Shown piece by piece: positions 38,831 through 47,453 of a stretch of 64,000 bases of DNA. The stretch's first letter is position 1. Each line of letters begins with the position of its first letter. Position numbers and translations under genes: made by a program. The notes beneath the pieces are model-generated. The model was not told where the DNA came from, searched no databases, and saw only the letters and a list, made by a program, of their open reading frames with translations. The DNA comes from Streptomyces sp. R302 (GTDB taxonomy: Bacteria > Actinomycetota > Actinomycetes > Streptomycetales > Streptomycetaceae), in assembly GCF_012927245.1 (NCBI RefSeq), contig NZ_JABBGE010000001.1, positions 1,145,513-1,209,512 on the forward strand, written 5' to 3'.

Positions 38831-40672
38831 TTACGGGCGGAAGCGCAGGACCTGCGGGTCGTGGTCGCTGTTCTGGTCCGCGAACTCGGCGTTGATGTGC
38901 ACGCTGTCGTACTCGAAGTGGTGCACGCCGGGGCTGGTCAGGATCTGGTCGAGGACCTGGCTGTTGCCCTGGTAGACGTACGAGTAGCGCTCGGAGCGGG
39001 GCAGCGACGTCACGGCCGGGTAGAGGGCGTCGCCGTCGGTCAGCGCCTCGGTCGTGCCGGAGAACTCGAAGTCGTTGATGTCGCCGACGACGAGGACGTC
39101 CGCCTGCTTGTCGACCGCGATGATCTCCTTCACGAAGGCGTTGACGGCCTGCGCCTGGAGGAGGCGCTGCTCCTCGGAGGAACGGTTCGGCGGCTGGTGG
39201 TGGGAGACGAGCGACTCGTCGCCGCCCTTCGAGCCGAAGTGGTTGGCGACGACGAAGACCGTCCGGCCGCGGAAGGTGAACTCGCCCGCGAGCGGCTTGC
39301 GGCTGGACTCCCAGGCGGCGGTGTTCGCCGGGTCGATCCGGCCGGGGGAGAGGGTGAGGGCGGCGCGGCCCTTCGAGCCGGTGACACCGGTCGGGGTGGT
39401 CGCGTCGCCGCCCGCGCGGTCCACGAAGGAGACCCGCTCGGGGTTGAAGAGGAAGACCTGACGGATGTTGCCGCCGGGCTGGCCGCCGTCCTTGTTGTTC
39501 TCCGGGTCGATCCCGCGCCACTCGTACGCCGGGCCGCCGGCCGCCACGATCGCGTCCGTGAACTTCTTCAGCGTCTGGCCGGCCGAGACCGTGCCGTCGT
39601 TCTTGACGCCGTTGTCGTCCTGGATCTCCTCCAGGGCGAGGATGTCCGGGGCGGCGAGGTTCTCGACGACCGCCTTCGCGAGCGCGTCGAACTTCTCCTG
39701 CGGGTCGCTCGGGTCGAGGTTCTCCACGTTGTACGTGGCCACGGCCAGCTCGTTCTTGTGCTGCCGCTCGGTGACCTCGCGCTCCAGGCCCATGTCCTGG
39801 ACGGTGCCGATCGTGCGGGCGGTGAGCGTGTAGCCGCCGTACTGGTTGAAGTCGAGCGGGCCCTCGGTCGAACCGGCCAGCCAGTCGCCGACGTTCGCCT
39901 TCGGGAACGGCTGCTGGGCGAGCGGGATCAGCGACTGGATCTGGAGCCGGCCGGTGTTCTGAGACTCGTAGGAGCCGTAGACCGTGCCGCCGCGCTCGTT
40001 GTCGTTCTCCCAGGGCTTCACCGTGACCCACAGCTCGGAGTACGGGTCGGTGGCGCCGACCACCCGCGAGGAGCCGACGCGGACGTTGGTGCCCTCCAGG
40101 GACTCGTAGTAGTCCAGGGCGTACGTCTCGGGGTCCAGCTCCAGGCCGTTGATCGAGCCGCCGTTCGCCGGGTCGCCCGCGGGCGCGTAGGCGTCCGGCA
40201 CCGACCAGGGGGCGATGGTGACCGGGGCGGGCAGCGCGTTGCCCTGCGAGACCACCGTGATCTTGGGGCGGGAGAGCTGGGTCAGCGACTGGTTGCCGGA
40301 CTTCAGGCCGCCGGGGACGTACTCGGTGACCGTGCCGTCGACGCTGACCGCGTCGCCGACCGCGACCGTCGGGGCGGAGCCCGTGAAGACGAACAGGCCC
40401 TCGCTGGTGGCCGGGTTCTCGTCGCCCTGCGGGTCCTGCATCCAGAAGCCGCGCGAGGAGCCGTAGCCGCGGACACCGATGACGATGCCCGTCACCCCGG
40501 TGACCTGCTTACCGACCAGCGGCGAGACCCGCGTCGTGCCCTGGACGTCGTGGATGCGGACCGCGGCGGCGTCCTCGGCCGCGGCGGTCTGCGAGCCGAC
40601 GAGCAGTCCGGCCGCGAGGGCGGCCGCGACGACCGCGGAGACGGCGGCGGTTCTCGGTATGGAGGAAGACAT
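38831..40672 (-). CDS. Secreted endonuclease/exonuclease/phosphatase-family protein
   Basis: 613 residues. Signal peptide (about 1-31, ending AAAED). Residues about 35-160 are an OB-like, nuclease-associated domain (VRIHDVQGTTRVSPLVGKQVTGVTGIVIGV). The C-terminal EEP domain (about 305-613) has VATYNVENLDP, catalytic Glu in DILALEEIQDDNG, FVVANHFGSKGGDES, VLVVGDINDFEFSGT (Asp-Asn) and NSDHDPQVLRF (Asp-His). Extracellular DNA/phosphodiester hydrolysis is likely, for phosphate scavenging. An 11-nt direct-repeat array of PHO-box type lies upstream (40762-40794). Stop is TAA. Confidence 0.92.
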   Translation of the reverse strand: MSSSIPRTAAVSAVVAAALAAGLLVGSQTAAAEDAAAVRIHDVQGTTRVSPLVGKQVTGVTGIVIGVRGYGSSRGFWMQDPQGDENPATSEGLFVFTGSAPTVAVGDAVSVDGTVTEYVPGGLKSGNQSLTQLSRPKITVVSQGNALPAPVTIAPWSVPDAYAPAGDPANGGSINGLELDPETYALDYYESLEGTNVRVGSSRVVGATDPYSELWVTVKPWENDNERGGTVYGSYESQNTGRLQIQSLIPLAQQPFPKANVGDWLAGSTEGPLDFNQYGGYTLTARTIGTVQDMGLEREVTERQHKNELAVATYNVENLDPSDPQEKFDALAKAVVENLAAPDILALEEIQDDNGVKNDGTVSAGQTLKKFTDAIVAAGGPAYEWRGIDPENNKDGGQPGGNIRQVFLFNPERVSFVDRAGGDATTPTGVTGSKGRAALTLSPGRIDPANTAAWESSRKPLAGEFTFRGRTVFVVANHFGSKGGDESLVSHHQPPNRSSEEQRLLQAQAVNAFVKEIIAVDKQADVLVVGDINDFEFSGTTEALTDGDALYPAVTSLPRSERYSYVYQGNSQVLDQILTSPGVHHFEYDSVHINAEFADQNSDHDPQVLRFRP

Positions 40673-40749
40673 CAGGAGGCTCCGAGGGTGCTTGGAGGAA
40701 CGGCAGAGAGATCTACGCGCGTCAATCTCTTTCGAGAGCCCACCACTTG

Positions 40750-40794
40750 TCAAGGGTCGACGGGTGTACGAAGGCTGACGGGCCCGTGAACCGT
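40750..40794 (-). promoter_or_regulatory. Candidate PHO box and -35 for the secreted nuclease
   Basis: On the minus strand three 11-nt units follow each other: GGTTCACGGGC (40794-40784), CCGTCAGCCTT (40783-40773), CGTACACCCGT (40772-40762). All keep CA at positions 5-6, like PhoP repeats. TTGACA (40755-40750) comes directly after. The -10 is weak (AGAGAT, 17 nt on), as is common at activated promoters. Confidence 0.45.
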
Positions 40795-40917
40795 CGGGAG
40801 GCCCCCCGGATGCGTCTACGCTGAGGAAGCCGGTCCCACCGGTACCGGACCGGTTTCCCGCCGGTCCCCATTGCGATCCCCTACACCGGTCCACGCACGC
40901 GTCGAGGAGTCCCCCAC

Positions 40918-42366
40918 ATGGCTGCGGAGCACCCCACCCTTCCCCCCGTTCGGCTGCCCTCGGACGCGGAGCTGGCTCGGGACGCCCTGGCCGCCCCCCT
41001 CCTCGCCCACGCCGTCCGCCTCGCCCGCTGGGCCGGACCCGACACCCGGGTCGGCGCCGGCGGCGAACTCGTCGACGAGCAGCTGCCGGACGCCGTCGGA
41101 GTCCTCGGCCTCGGCGACGACGAGGACGCCGAGTACTGGGCGGGCGACGCCTGGCGGCTCGCCGTCGACACCGGCCTCGTCGACGTCGAGGACGGCGCCG
41201 ACGACGACACCCCCGGCACCGCGGCCCCCGGCGAGAACCTCGCCGTCGTCACCGGCGGCGCGCCGAAGGACGTGCTCGCGCTCTGGCTCGACGCCTTCGA
41301 GGCCGTCTTCGCCGACGCCGTCGCGCCCGTCCTCGACGACCTGGAGCCGCTGCTCGACGAGGACGGCGGCCTCGACCTCGACACCCTCGACTGGGACCCG
41401 GAGGCGGAGGCCGAATTCCTGGAGGGCGTCCTCGGCAACCTCTACCTGCTGACCGTCAGCGAGGCCGGCCCCGGCGAGGGGCCCGTGCCGCTGCCCGCGC
41501 TCGCCGCCTCCATGGTCGTCCCCGACGACATGGGCGAGCCCACCGACGACGTCCTGGAGCAGGTCTCCGACGCGATGATGCGGCTCGACGAGCAGTTCCG
41601 GCTCCTGGAGCCGATCGGCCTCGTCGAGTACCAGCCCGTCGACGAGGCCCTGATGGCCGAGGAGGGCGAGGAGCCCGCCCCGCCCGTCGACGACGAGGAC
41701 GTCTCCCGCTACGGCATGGTCCGGCTCACCCCGCTCGGCCTCTACGGCGTCCGCACCCGCATGGTCGAGGCCGGCGTGGACGCCCCCGCCGTCGGCGACC
41801 TCGCGGAGAAGGACGCCGAGACCCTCCTCACCGGGCTCACCGGCTACCCGGAGGCCGCCGCCCGCGCCGAGACCGAGGCCTGGCTCGACGGGCGTGAGCC
41901 GGTGCCCGCCGCCGCCGAACTCCTCGCCGCCGCCCGCGGCTCCGACCCCGCCTCCCCGCTCCGCCGCCTCCACTGCCAGCAGGCCCTCGCCCTCGTCGGC
42001 GCCGAGGCCGAGCCGGTGGTCCGCGCGGTCCTCGACGACCCCGAGCTCGGCGGCCTCGCCCGCGTCTGGCTCGCCGAGCGGGGCGCGGCGGACGTCCCCG
42101 CCCCGCCGGAGTCCATGATCTTCTGGCTCGCCGTGGACACCATCGCCGCCCAGCTCGACGCCGGCGGCGACCTGGAGGAACTCCGGGAGCTCGTCGAGGG
42201 CCTGACGAGCCGCCACACCGGCTTCCTGGAGACCGCCTGGCGGGTCGAGCACCCGTACACGGCCGAGGTCCTCGACGCGATCGGCCGGCTCCACCCGGAC
42301 AGGACGTCCGCCAAGGAGGCCCGCAAGGCCGCCTTCAAGGCCCGCTCCCGCACCGGCGCGGCCTGA
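40918..42366 (+). CDS. Acidic conserved protein of unknown function
   Basis: 482 residues, strongly acidic with many Asp/Glu runs. No signal peptide or membrane segment. The N-terminal third (LARDALAAPLLAHAVRLARWAG ... YWAGDAWRLAVDTGLV) and the centre (RYGMVRLTPLGLYGVRTRMVEAG) resemble helical/winged-helix modules, and the C-terminal half resembles HEAT-like helical repeats (SPLRRLHCQQALALVGAEAEPVVRAVLDDPELGGLARVWLAERG). It ends in a short basic tail (AKEARKAAFKARSR). I do not recognise a function; the repeats suggest a protein-binding role. Confidence 0.75.
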   Translation: MAAEHPTLPPVRLPSDAELARDALAAPLLAHAVRLARWAGPDTRVGAGGELVDEQLPDAVGVLGLGDDEDAEYWAGDAWRLAVDTGLVDVEDGADDDTPGTAAPGENLAVVTGGAPKDVLALWLDAFEAVFADAVAPVLDDLEPLLDEDGGLDLDTLDWDPEAEAEFLEGVLGNLYLLTVSEAGPGEGPVPLPALAASMVVPDDMGEPTDDVLEQVSDAMMRLDEQFRLLEPIGLVEYQPVDEALMAEEGEEPAPPVDDEDVSRYGMVRLTPLGLYGVRTRMVEAGVDAPAVGDLAEKDAETLLTGLTGYPEAAARAETEAWLDGREPVPAAAELLAAARGSDPASPLRRLHCQQALALVGAEAEPVVRAVLDDPELGGLARVWLAERGAADVPAPPESMIFWLAVDTIAAQLDAGGDLEELRELVEGLTSRHTGFLETAWRVEHPYTAEVLDAIGRLHPDRTSAKEARKAAFKARSRTGAA

Positions 42367-42438
42367 CCCCCGTCCGGGGCCGCCCGTGCCGGGTGGGCGG
42401 GTGTCCTCCCCCGGTCCGGGGGGAGGCGCTCCGCGGAC

Positions 42439-42471
42439 GTTCCCGTGGCGTTCAGCCGCCGTTCCCGTGGG
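42439..42471 (+). promoter_or_regulatory. PHO box upstream of phoX
   Basis: Three contiguous 11-nt direct repeats: GTTCCCGTGGC (42439-42449), GTTCAGCCGCC (42450-42460), GTTCCCGTGGG (42461-42471). GTTC is invariant in all three, as in Streptomyces PhoP boxes. The array ends 53 nt before the start of a secreted alkaline phosphatase, a classical PhoP target. Confidence 0.68.
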
Positions 42472-42524
42472 CGCGCGAGGGTGTGCGCGACAACCGGCCA
42501 GCAGCAGGGGAGAGACCGCACACC

Positions 42525-43979
42525 ATGGCCCTCAACCGCAGAGAGTTCACGCGGAGGTCCGCCGTCGCGGGCCTCGCGCTCACCGGCGCCGTCGGCGTCC
42601 TCGCCACCGCCCCCGAGGCCCTCGCGGGCGACGAGGACGCCCACGGACACGACCACGGCCACGACCACGACCACGGCCACGACGACGGCCACGGTCACGG
42701 TCACGACCGCCTCGGCTACGGCCCGCTCGTCGCCGACCCCGAGGGCATCCTCGCGCTGCCCGAGGGCTTCGCCTACCGCGTGATCACCCGCACCGGCGTC
42801 ACCCGCCTGGAGAGCGGCGAGTTCACCCCGGCCAAGCACGACGGCACCGCCGCCTTCGCCGGGCCGCGCGGCACCACGTACCTCGTGAACAACCACGAGA
42901 TCAAGGGCGACCGCGCCAAGGTGGAGTTCCCCGTCCCGCTCGCCGAGGGTCTCGTCTACGACCCGAAGGCGGCCGGCGGCTGCACCGTCGTCGAGGTGCA
43001 CCGCGACGGCAGCGTCGCCGAGTGGGTCGGCATCGCCGGCACCTCCACCAACTGCGCCGGCGGCCGCACGGACTGGGGCACCTGGCTGACCTGCGAGGAG
43101 AACTCCGACCTCGCCGGCAAGAACGGCATGACCAAGGACCACGGGTACGTCTTCGAGGTCGACCCCCGCGACCGCCGGGCCAACCTCGACCCCAAGCCCC
43201 TCAAGTTCTTCGGCCGCTACGACCACGAGGCCGTCGTCATCGACCCCAGGCGCGGCCACGCCTACCTCACCGAGGACGCCTCCAAGCCCAACGGCCTCCT
43301 CTTCCGCTGGGTCCCGCCGCAGGGCTTCGAGCACGGCCGCGGCAGGCTGCGCACCCTCGCCGACGACGCCGGCGTGCTCCAGGCCGCCCGGTGCATCGAC
43401 TCCGCCGGGCGGTTCGTCGACGACCTCTCCCGCGCCACCCGGATCGGCACCGTGTACGGCGTCGACTGGGTCGACGTCCCCGACCGCGACGCCCGCACCA
43501 CGCCCGTCCGCAAGCAGTTCACCGAAGGCCAGGTCACCCGCGGCCGGAAGCTGGAGGGCATGTGGTGGGCCGACGGCGGCACGTACGTCGTCTCCTCGTA
43601 CGCCCGTGAGGAGAGCCCCGGCGAGGACCACGACGGCCAGGTCTGGTTCTACGACCCCAAGCGCCGCACCCTCACCCTCAAGGTGCTGTTCGGCGTGAAC
43701 CCCGCGCCCGAGCAGGACGGCGCCTACGACTCCCCGGACAACATCACCGTCTCCCCGTACGGCGGTCTCGTCATCGCCGAGGACGGCGAGGGCGTCCAGC
43801 ACCTCGTCGGCGCCACCGGCTCGGGCCGCACCTACCCGATCGCGCGCAACGACCTCAACGACAGCGAGTTCGCCGGCGTCGTCTTCTCGCCCGACGGCGA
43901 CACCCTGTACGCCTCCATCCAGAACCCGGGCATCATGGTCGCGATCACCGGTCCCTGGCGCCGCCAGCCCCGCCGCTGA
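42525..43979 (+). CDS. phoX: Tat-exported PhoX-family alkaline phosphatase
   Basis: 484 residues. Twin-arginine signal (NRREFTRRS, R5-R6) with cleavage near 35. A His/Asp-rich linker (GHDHGHDHDHGHDDGHGHGHD, about 39-60) follows. The DUF839 six-bladed propeller has GTTYLVNNHEI, TNCAGGRTDWGTWLTCEEN with the ligand Cys and Glu, RYDHEAVVIDP, and PDNITVSPYGGLVIAEDG. PhoX is a Ca/Fe-dependent phosphomonoesterase working outside the cell. The ATG at 42525 is chosen because the Tat motif must be near the N-terminus. Regulated probably by the PHO box at 42439. Confidence 0.92.
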   Translation: MALNRREFTRRSAVAGLALTGAVGVLATAPEALAGDEDAHGHDHGHDHDHGHDDGHGHGHDRLGYGPLVADPEGILALPEGFAYRVITRTGVTRLESGEFTPAKHDGTAAFAGPRGTTYLVNNHEIKGDRAKVEFPVPLAEGLVYDPKAAGGCTVVEVHRDGSVAEWVGIAGTSTNCAGGRTDWGTWLTCEENSDLAGKNGMTKDHGYVFEVDPRDRRANLDPKPLKFFGRYDHEAVVIDPRRGHAYLTEDASKPNGLLFRWVPPQGFEHGRGRLRTLADDAGVLQAARCIDSAGRFVDDLSRATRIGTVYGVDWVDVPDRDARTTPVRKQFTEGQVTRGRKLEGMWWADGGTYVVSSYAREESPGEDHDGQVWFYDPKRRTLTLKVLFGVNPAPEQDGAYDSPDNITVSPYGGLVIAEDGEGVQHLVGATGSGRTYPIARNDLNDSEFAGVVFSPDGDTLYASIQNPGIMVAITGPWRRQPRR

Positions 43980-44034
43980 CACCCCGTCGGGTCCGCGACG
44001 GGTTCCCGCCGACTTCCCCGACCCCCTGTCGCCT

Positions 44035-44067
44035 CCATGGACTGACATCTAACCTGTCAGTCCATGG
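44035..44067. promoter_or_regulatory. GntR operator overlapping promoter and start
   Basis: CCATGGACTGACA (44035-44047), 7 nt, TGTCAGTCCATGG (44055-44067): perfect 13-bp arms. The -10 TAACCT (44050-44055) lies in the centre, and the ATG of the GntR gene (44064) is inside the right arm, 8 nt after the -10. This makes a leaderless, autoregulated promoter. Confidence 0.78.
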
Positions 44068-44753
44068 ACGACGCTCTGCGGCCCGTGGGCCGGACCCTGC
44101 TGCGCGACCGGGCCTACGAATCGCTGCGCGAGGCGATCGTGCGCGGCGAACTCGCCCCCGGCGCGCTGCTCAAGGACTGCGACCTCGCCGACCGCCTCGG
44201 GCTCTCCCGCGCCCCCGTCCGCGACGCCCTCGCCCGGCTCACCGTCGAGGGCCTGGTGGAGACCAAGCCGCAGAGCTACACCCGGGTCACCCGGCCGGTC
44301 AGCCGGATCGTCCGGGACGCCGCCTCCGTGGTGCGGGTGATGCACGAACTCGCCGCCCGCACCGCCGTGCCGCTCCTCGGCCCCGAGGCCATCCGCGCCA
44401 TGCGCGAGGCCAACGAGCGCTTCGCCGCCGCCGTCCTGGCCTCCGACGTCGAGGCAGCCCTCGCCGCCGACGACGAGCTGCACCAGGTCCTCGTCGGCGC
44501 CAGCGGCAACCACGCGGCCGCCGCCACCATCGCCCGCTACACCCCGCTGATCCGCCGGGTCGAGCGCCGGCTCTTCGGCGACTCCGGCAGCTGCGGCTCC
44601 GTCGAGCTCCACGCCCGCCTCATCGACGCCTGCGCCGCGGGCGACGCGGAGGCGGCCGTCCGCATCACCAGCGAGATCTGGGCCGCGCTCGAACAGCTGG
44701 CCGACGACGCCATCGAGGTGGCCGAGGTCACCGGCATCCCCGCCCCGGTCTGA
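44064..44753 (+). CDS. GntR-family regulator, FCD type
   Basis: 229 residues. Winged helix-turn-helix at about 14-75 ([51 protein letters not shown]) and C-terminal FCD ligand domain (about 90-215) with metal-type residues D and H in [19 protein letters not shown] and HARLIDAC. Such regulators respond to carboxylic or amino acids. It lies 100 nt before the ACC deaminase gene on the same strand and is the likely control of that enzyme. Start codon inside its own operator. Confidence 0.92.
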   Translation: MDDALRPVGRTLLRDRAYESLREAIVRGELAPGALLKDCDLADRLGLSRAPVRDALARLTVEGLVETKPQSYTRVTRPVSRIVRDAASVVRVMHELAARTAVPLLGPEAIRAMREANERFAAAVLASDVEAALAADDELHQVLVGASGNHAAAATIARYTPLIRRVERRLFGDSGSCGSVELHARLIDACAAGDAEAAVRITSEIWAALEQLADDAIEVAEVTGIPAPV

Positions 44754-44853
44754 CCCGCCCGCGCCCGCGGAGCAGGGCCCGCGTCGCCCCGTGCCTCCGT
44801 CCTCGGAGTCGTACCCCTCGTCGTTCCGTCCGTCGTCCCAGGGAGAGCCAGCC

Positions 44854-45870
44854 GTGCCGATCAGCGACTTCGACCGTTACCCGCTTCTCTTCGGGCCCTC
44901 GCCGACGCATCCGCTGGAGCGGCTCGCGCACCATCTCGGCGGGGCCGCGCTGTGGGCCAAGCGCGAGGACTGCAACTCCGGTGTCGCGTACGGCGGGAAC
45001 AAGACGCGCAAGCTGGAGTACCTGGTCGCGGACGCGCTCGCACAAGGCTGCGACACCCTCGTCTCCATCGGCGGCGTGCAGTCCAACCACACCCGCCAGG
45101 TCGCCGCCGTCGCCGCCCGCGCCGGGCTCAGGTGCGTGCTGGTGCAGGAGAGCTGGGTCGAGTGGCCCGACGCCGTCTACGACAAGGTCGGCAACATCCT
45201 GATCAGCCGGCTCGCCGGCGCCGACGTGCGGCTGGTGCGGGCCGGCTTCGGGATCGGCTTCAAGGAGAGCTGGGAGCAGGCCCTGCGCGAGGTCGAGGAG
45301 GGCGGCGGGAAGCCGTACGCGATCCCGGCCGGCGCCTCCGACCATCCGCTCGGCGGCCTCGGCTTCGCCGACTGGGCCTACGAGGTGGCCGAGCAGGAGC
45401 GGGAGCTCGGCGTCTTCTTCGACACGGTCGTCGTCTGCTCGGTGACCGGCTCCACCCAGGCCGGCATGGTCGCCGGCTTCGCCGCGCTCGCCGAGGAGGG
45501 CGGCCGGCCGCGCCGGATCATCGGCGTCGACGCCTCCGCGAAGCCCGCCGAGACCCACGAGCAGATCACCCGCATCGCCCGGGACACCGCCGCCCTCATC
45601 GGCGTCGAGCGCGAGCTGACCGGCGCCGACGTGGAGCTCGACGAGCGCTACCACGCCGGCGTCTACGGCGTCCCGGACGAGGCCACCCTCGACGCGATGC
45701 GGCTCGCCGCCCGCACCGAGGGCATGGTCACCGACCCCGTCTACGAGGGGAAGTCGATGGCGGGCCTGATCGACCTGGTGGACCGGGGCGAGATCGGCCG
45801 CGACTCGACCGTGCTCTACGCCCACCTCGGCGGCCAGCCCGCCCTCAACGCCTACAGCGCGCTGTTCTGA
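44854..45870 (+). CDS. acdS: 1-Aminocyclopropane-1-carboxylate deaminase
   Basis: 338 residues. PLP enzyme that cleaves ACC, the ethylene precursor of plants, to 2-oxobutyrate and ammonia. The PLP lysine is K50 in [12 protein letters not shown], nucleophile-side Ser is S77 in VQSNH. The pair that separates true ACC deaminase from D-cysteine desulfhydrase is present: E298 (DPVYEGKSM) and L325 ([11 protein letters not shown]). GTG start with GGGAGAG at 44841-44847. This points to a plant- or soil-associated strain. Alternative: D-cysteine desulfhydrase, disfavoured by those residues. Confidence 0.93.
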   Translation: MPISDFDRYPLLFGPSPTHPLERLAHHLGGAALWAKREDCNSGVAYGGNKTRKLEYLVADALAQGCDTLVSIGGVQSNHTRQVAAVAARAGLRCVLVQESWVEWPDAVYDKVGNILISRLAGADVRLVRAGFGIGFKESWEQALREVEEGGGKPYAIPAGASDHPLGGLGFADWAYEVAEQERELGVFFDTVVVCSVTGSTQAGMVAGFAALAEEGGRPRRIIGVDASAKPAETHEQITRIARDTAALIGVERELTGADVELDERYHAGVYGVPDEATLDAMRLAARTEGMVTDPVYEGKSMAGLIDLVDRGEIGRDSTVLYAHLGGQPALNAYSALF

Positions 45871-45885
45871 GGCCCCTGCGGCCGC

Positions 45886-47121
45886 TCAGAGCGCCTGGGC
45901 GGCCGGCTTCACCATGCCCCGGACCGTCCGCGACTTCACGAAGTCGCCCATCGCCGTCATCTCCCACTCGCCGGTGAACTGCTTGATGAGCTTGGCCATC
46001 ATCACGCCGGTCTGCGGCTCGGCGGAGGTCAGGTCGAAGCGGACCAGCTCCTCGCCGGTCGCCGCGTCCATCAGCCGGCAGTACGCCTTGGCGACCTCGG
46101 TGAACTTCTGCCCGGAGAAGGAGTTCACCGTGAAGACCAGGCCGGTGGCGTCGGCGGGCAGCCGGCCGAGGTCGACGGTGATGACCTCGTCGTCGCCCGC
46201 GCCCTCGCCCGTCAGGTTGTCCCCGGAGTGCCGGACCGCCCCGCCGAGGATGGTCAGCTTGCCGAAGTAGCAGCTGTCCAGGTGGTTGCGCTGGGGGCCG
46301 TACGCGATGACCGAGGCGTCCAGGTCGATGTCCTTGCCCCGGTACGCGGGCTCCCAGCCGAGGCCCATCTTCACCTGGGAGAGCAGCGGACGGCCGCCCT
46401 TGACCAGCGACACCGTCTGGTTCTTCTGGAGGCTGACCCGGCCCTTGTCGAGGTTGATCTTGCCGGTGGCGGCGGGCGCGGGCGCGGCGGCGGCCGGGGC
46501 CGCGGCGGCGAGCCGCGGGTCCACCGGCGGGGCCGGCGGCATCGGCGGGGGAGTGAAGGAGGGCACCGTCTGCGCGGGCGGCGCCACCGGAGCCGGCGGG
46601 ACCGGGGCGGCGGCGGGCTCCTCGTCCACGCTCACGCCGAAGTCGGTGGCGATGCCGGCCAGGCCGTTCGCGTACCCCTGGCCGACGGCGCGGACCTTCC
46701 ACGCGCCGTTGCGCAGATAGATCTCGACGACCACCAGGGCCGTCTCGGTGGCCAGCTGCGGCGGGGTGAAGGTGGCGATGACCGCGCCGCTGTCGGCGTC
46801 GCGGACGGTCGCGGTGGGCTCGATGCCCTGGAAGGTCTGTCCTGCGGCGTCCGGACTGGCCGTGACCACGATCCTCTCGATGCCGGCGGGCAGGCCGCCG
46901 GTGTCCACCAGGATCGCGTCCGGCGCCGTGCCGCCGCCGGAGCGGTAGGTGACACCGGGGCCCGCGGGCTGGTTGTAGAAGATGAAGTCGTCGTCCGAGC
47001 GCACCTTGCCGTTGGCGCCGAGCAGCAGGCCCGAGACGTCGAGCCGCACGGGGGCGGCGACGTCCACCGCCACGCGGGGGGTGGTGAGCGGGAGGTTCGA
47101 GCCGGGGGTCATTGCGGTCAT
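45886..47121 (-). CDS. TerD-family protein with two TerD domains
   Basis: 411 residues. Two TerD/CABP domains, about 1-170 and 225-411, joined by an Ala/Pro-rich linker (about 170-222). The first has SGLLLGANGKVRSDDDFIFYNQP, GIERIVVTASPD and RNGAWKVRAVGQGY; the second KMGLGWEPAYRGKDIDLDASVIAYG and DDEVITVDLGRLPADATGLVFTVNSF. The D-D/DxD groups bind calcium. TerD proteins are linked to tellurite tolerance, stress and development in Streptomyces. ATG 47121 or 47112. It converges on acdS. Confidence 0.92.
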   Translation of the reverse strand: MTAMTPGSNLPLTTPRVAVDVAAPVRLDVSGLLLGANGKVRSDDDFIFYNQPAGPGVTYRSGGGTAPDAILVDTGGLPAGIERIVVTASPDAAGQTFQGIEPTATVRDADSGAVIATFTPPQLATETALVVVEIYLRNGAWKVRAVGQGYANGLAGIATDFGVSVDEEPAAAPVPPAPVAPPAQTVPSFTPPPMPPAPPVDPRLAAAAPAAAAPAPAATGKINLDKGRVSLQKNQTVSLVKGGRPLLSQVKMGLGWEPAYRGKDIDLDASVIAYGPQRNHLDSCYFGKLTILGGAVRHSGDNLTGEGAGDDEVITVDLGRLPADATGLVFTVNSFSGQKFTEVAKAYCRLMDAATGEELVRFDLTSAEPQTGVMMAKLIKQFTGEWEMTAMGDFVKSRTVRGMVKPAAQAL

Positions 47122-47157
47122 GCCAGGCCTAACGCTCCGGGGCGCTTTGCCGTTCCC

Positions 47158-47397
47158 TTACCCGCGACGGGTTCGGCCACCCTGGTTACGGGGATGGTTC
47201 CTGGCCTGCCGCTCGTTGCCGAAACGGTACGCCCCCGTCCAGCGGGCCAGCAGCAGCTGGACGTCGCCGGACTCCGCCTCGGCCAGGAACTTCGCCGCCC
47301 TGGCACCGCGCAGCACCCCCGCGGGGCGGCCGTGGTGGGTGAGGACGACGGAACCGTCCTTGCGCTCCTCGTACGTGAATCCCTGGGGTCGTGGCAT
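47158..47397 (-). CDS. Small basic hypothetical protein
   Basis: 79 residues, pI high. Core: PQGFTYEERKDGSVVLTHHGRPAGVLRGARAAKFLAEAESGDVQLLLARWTGAYRFGNERQARNHPR. The start suggests a small beta-sheet, with an Arg-rich tail. Codon use is normal for the genome. Two in-frame ATGs exist (47406 and 47397); the second gives better spacing to AGG. Function unknown; it lies 36 nt before the TerD gene on the same strand, so could be co-transcribed. Confidence 0.65.
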   Translation of the reverse strand: MPRPQGFTYEERKDGSVVLTHHGRPAGVLRGARAAKFLAEAESGDVQLLLARWTGAYRFGNERQARNHPRNQGGRTRRG

Positions 47398-47440
47398 GCC
47401 GGGCATCCTGCCCGCCCCGGGGCAGGTCCGTCATATGAAT

Positions 47441-47453
47441 TATCTTTCGCACC
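47441..47453 (+). promoter_or_regulatory. AraC gene -10 element, leaderless
   Basis: TATCTT (47441-47446) lies 7 nt before the GTG start in an AT-rich pocket (47431-47448) shared with the divergent small gene. Confidence 0.45.

Noticed and set aside
45881..45912. Hairpin CGGCCGC/GCGGCCG as acdS terminator
   Set aside because: Arms are short self-complementary words with a long loop; too weak to call.
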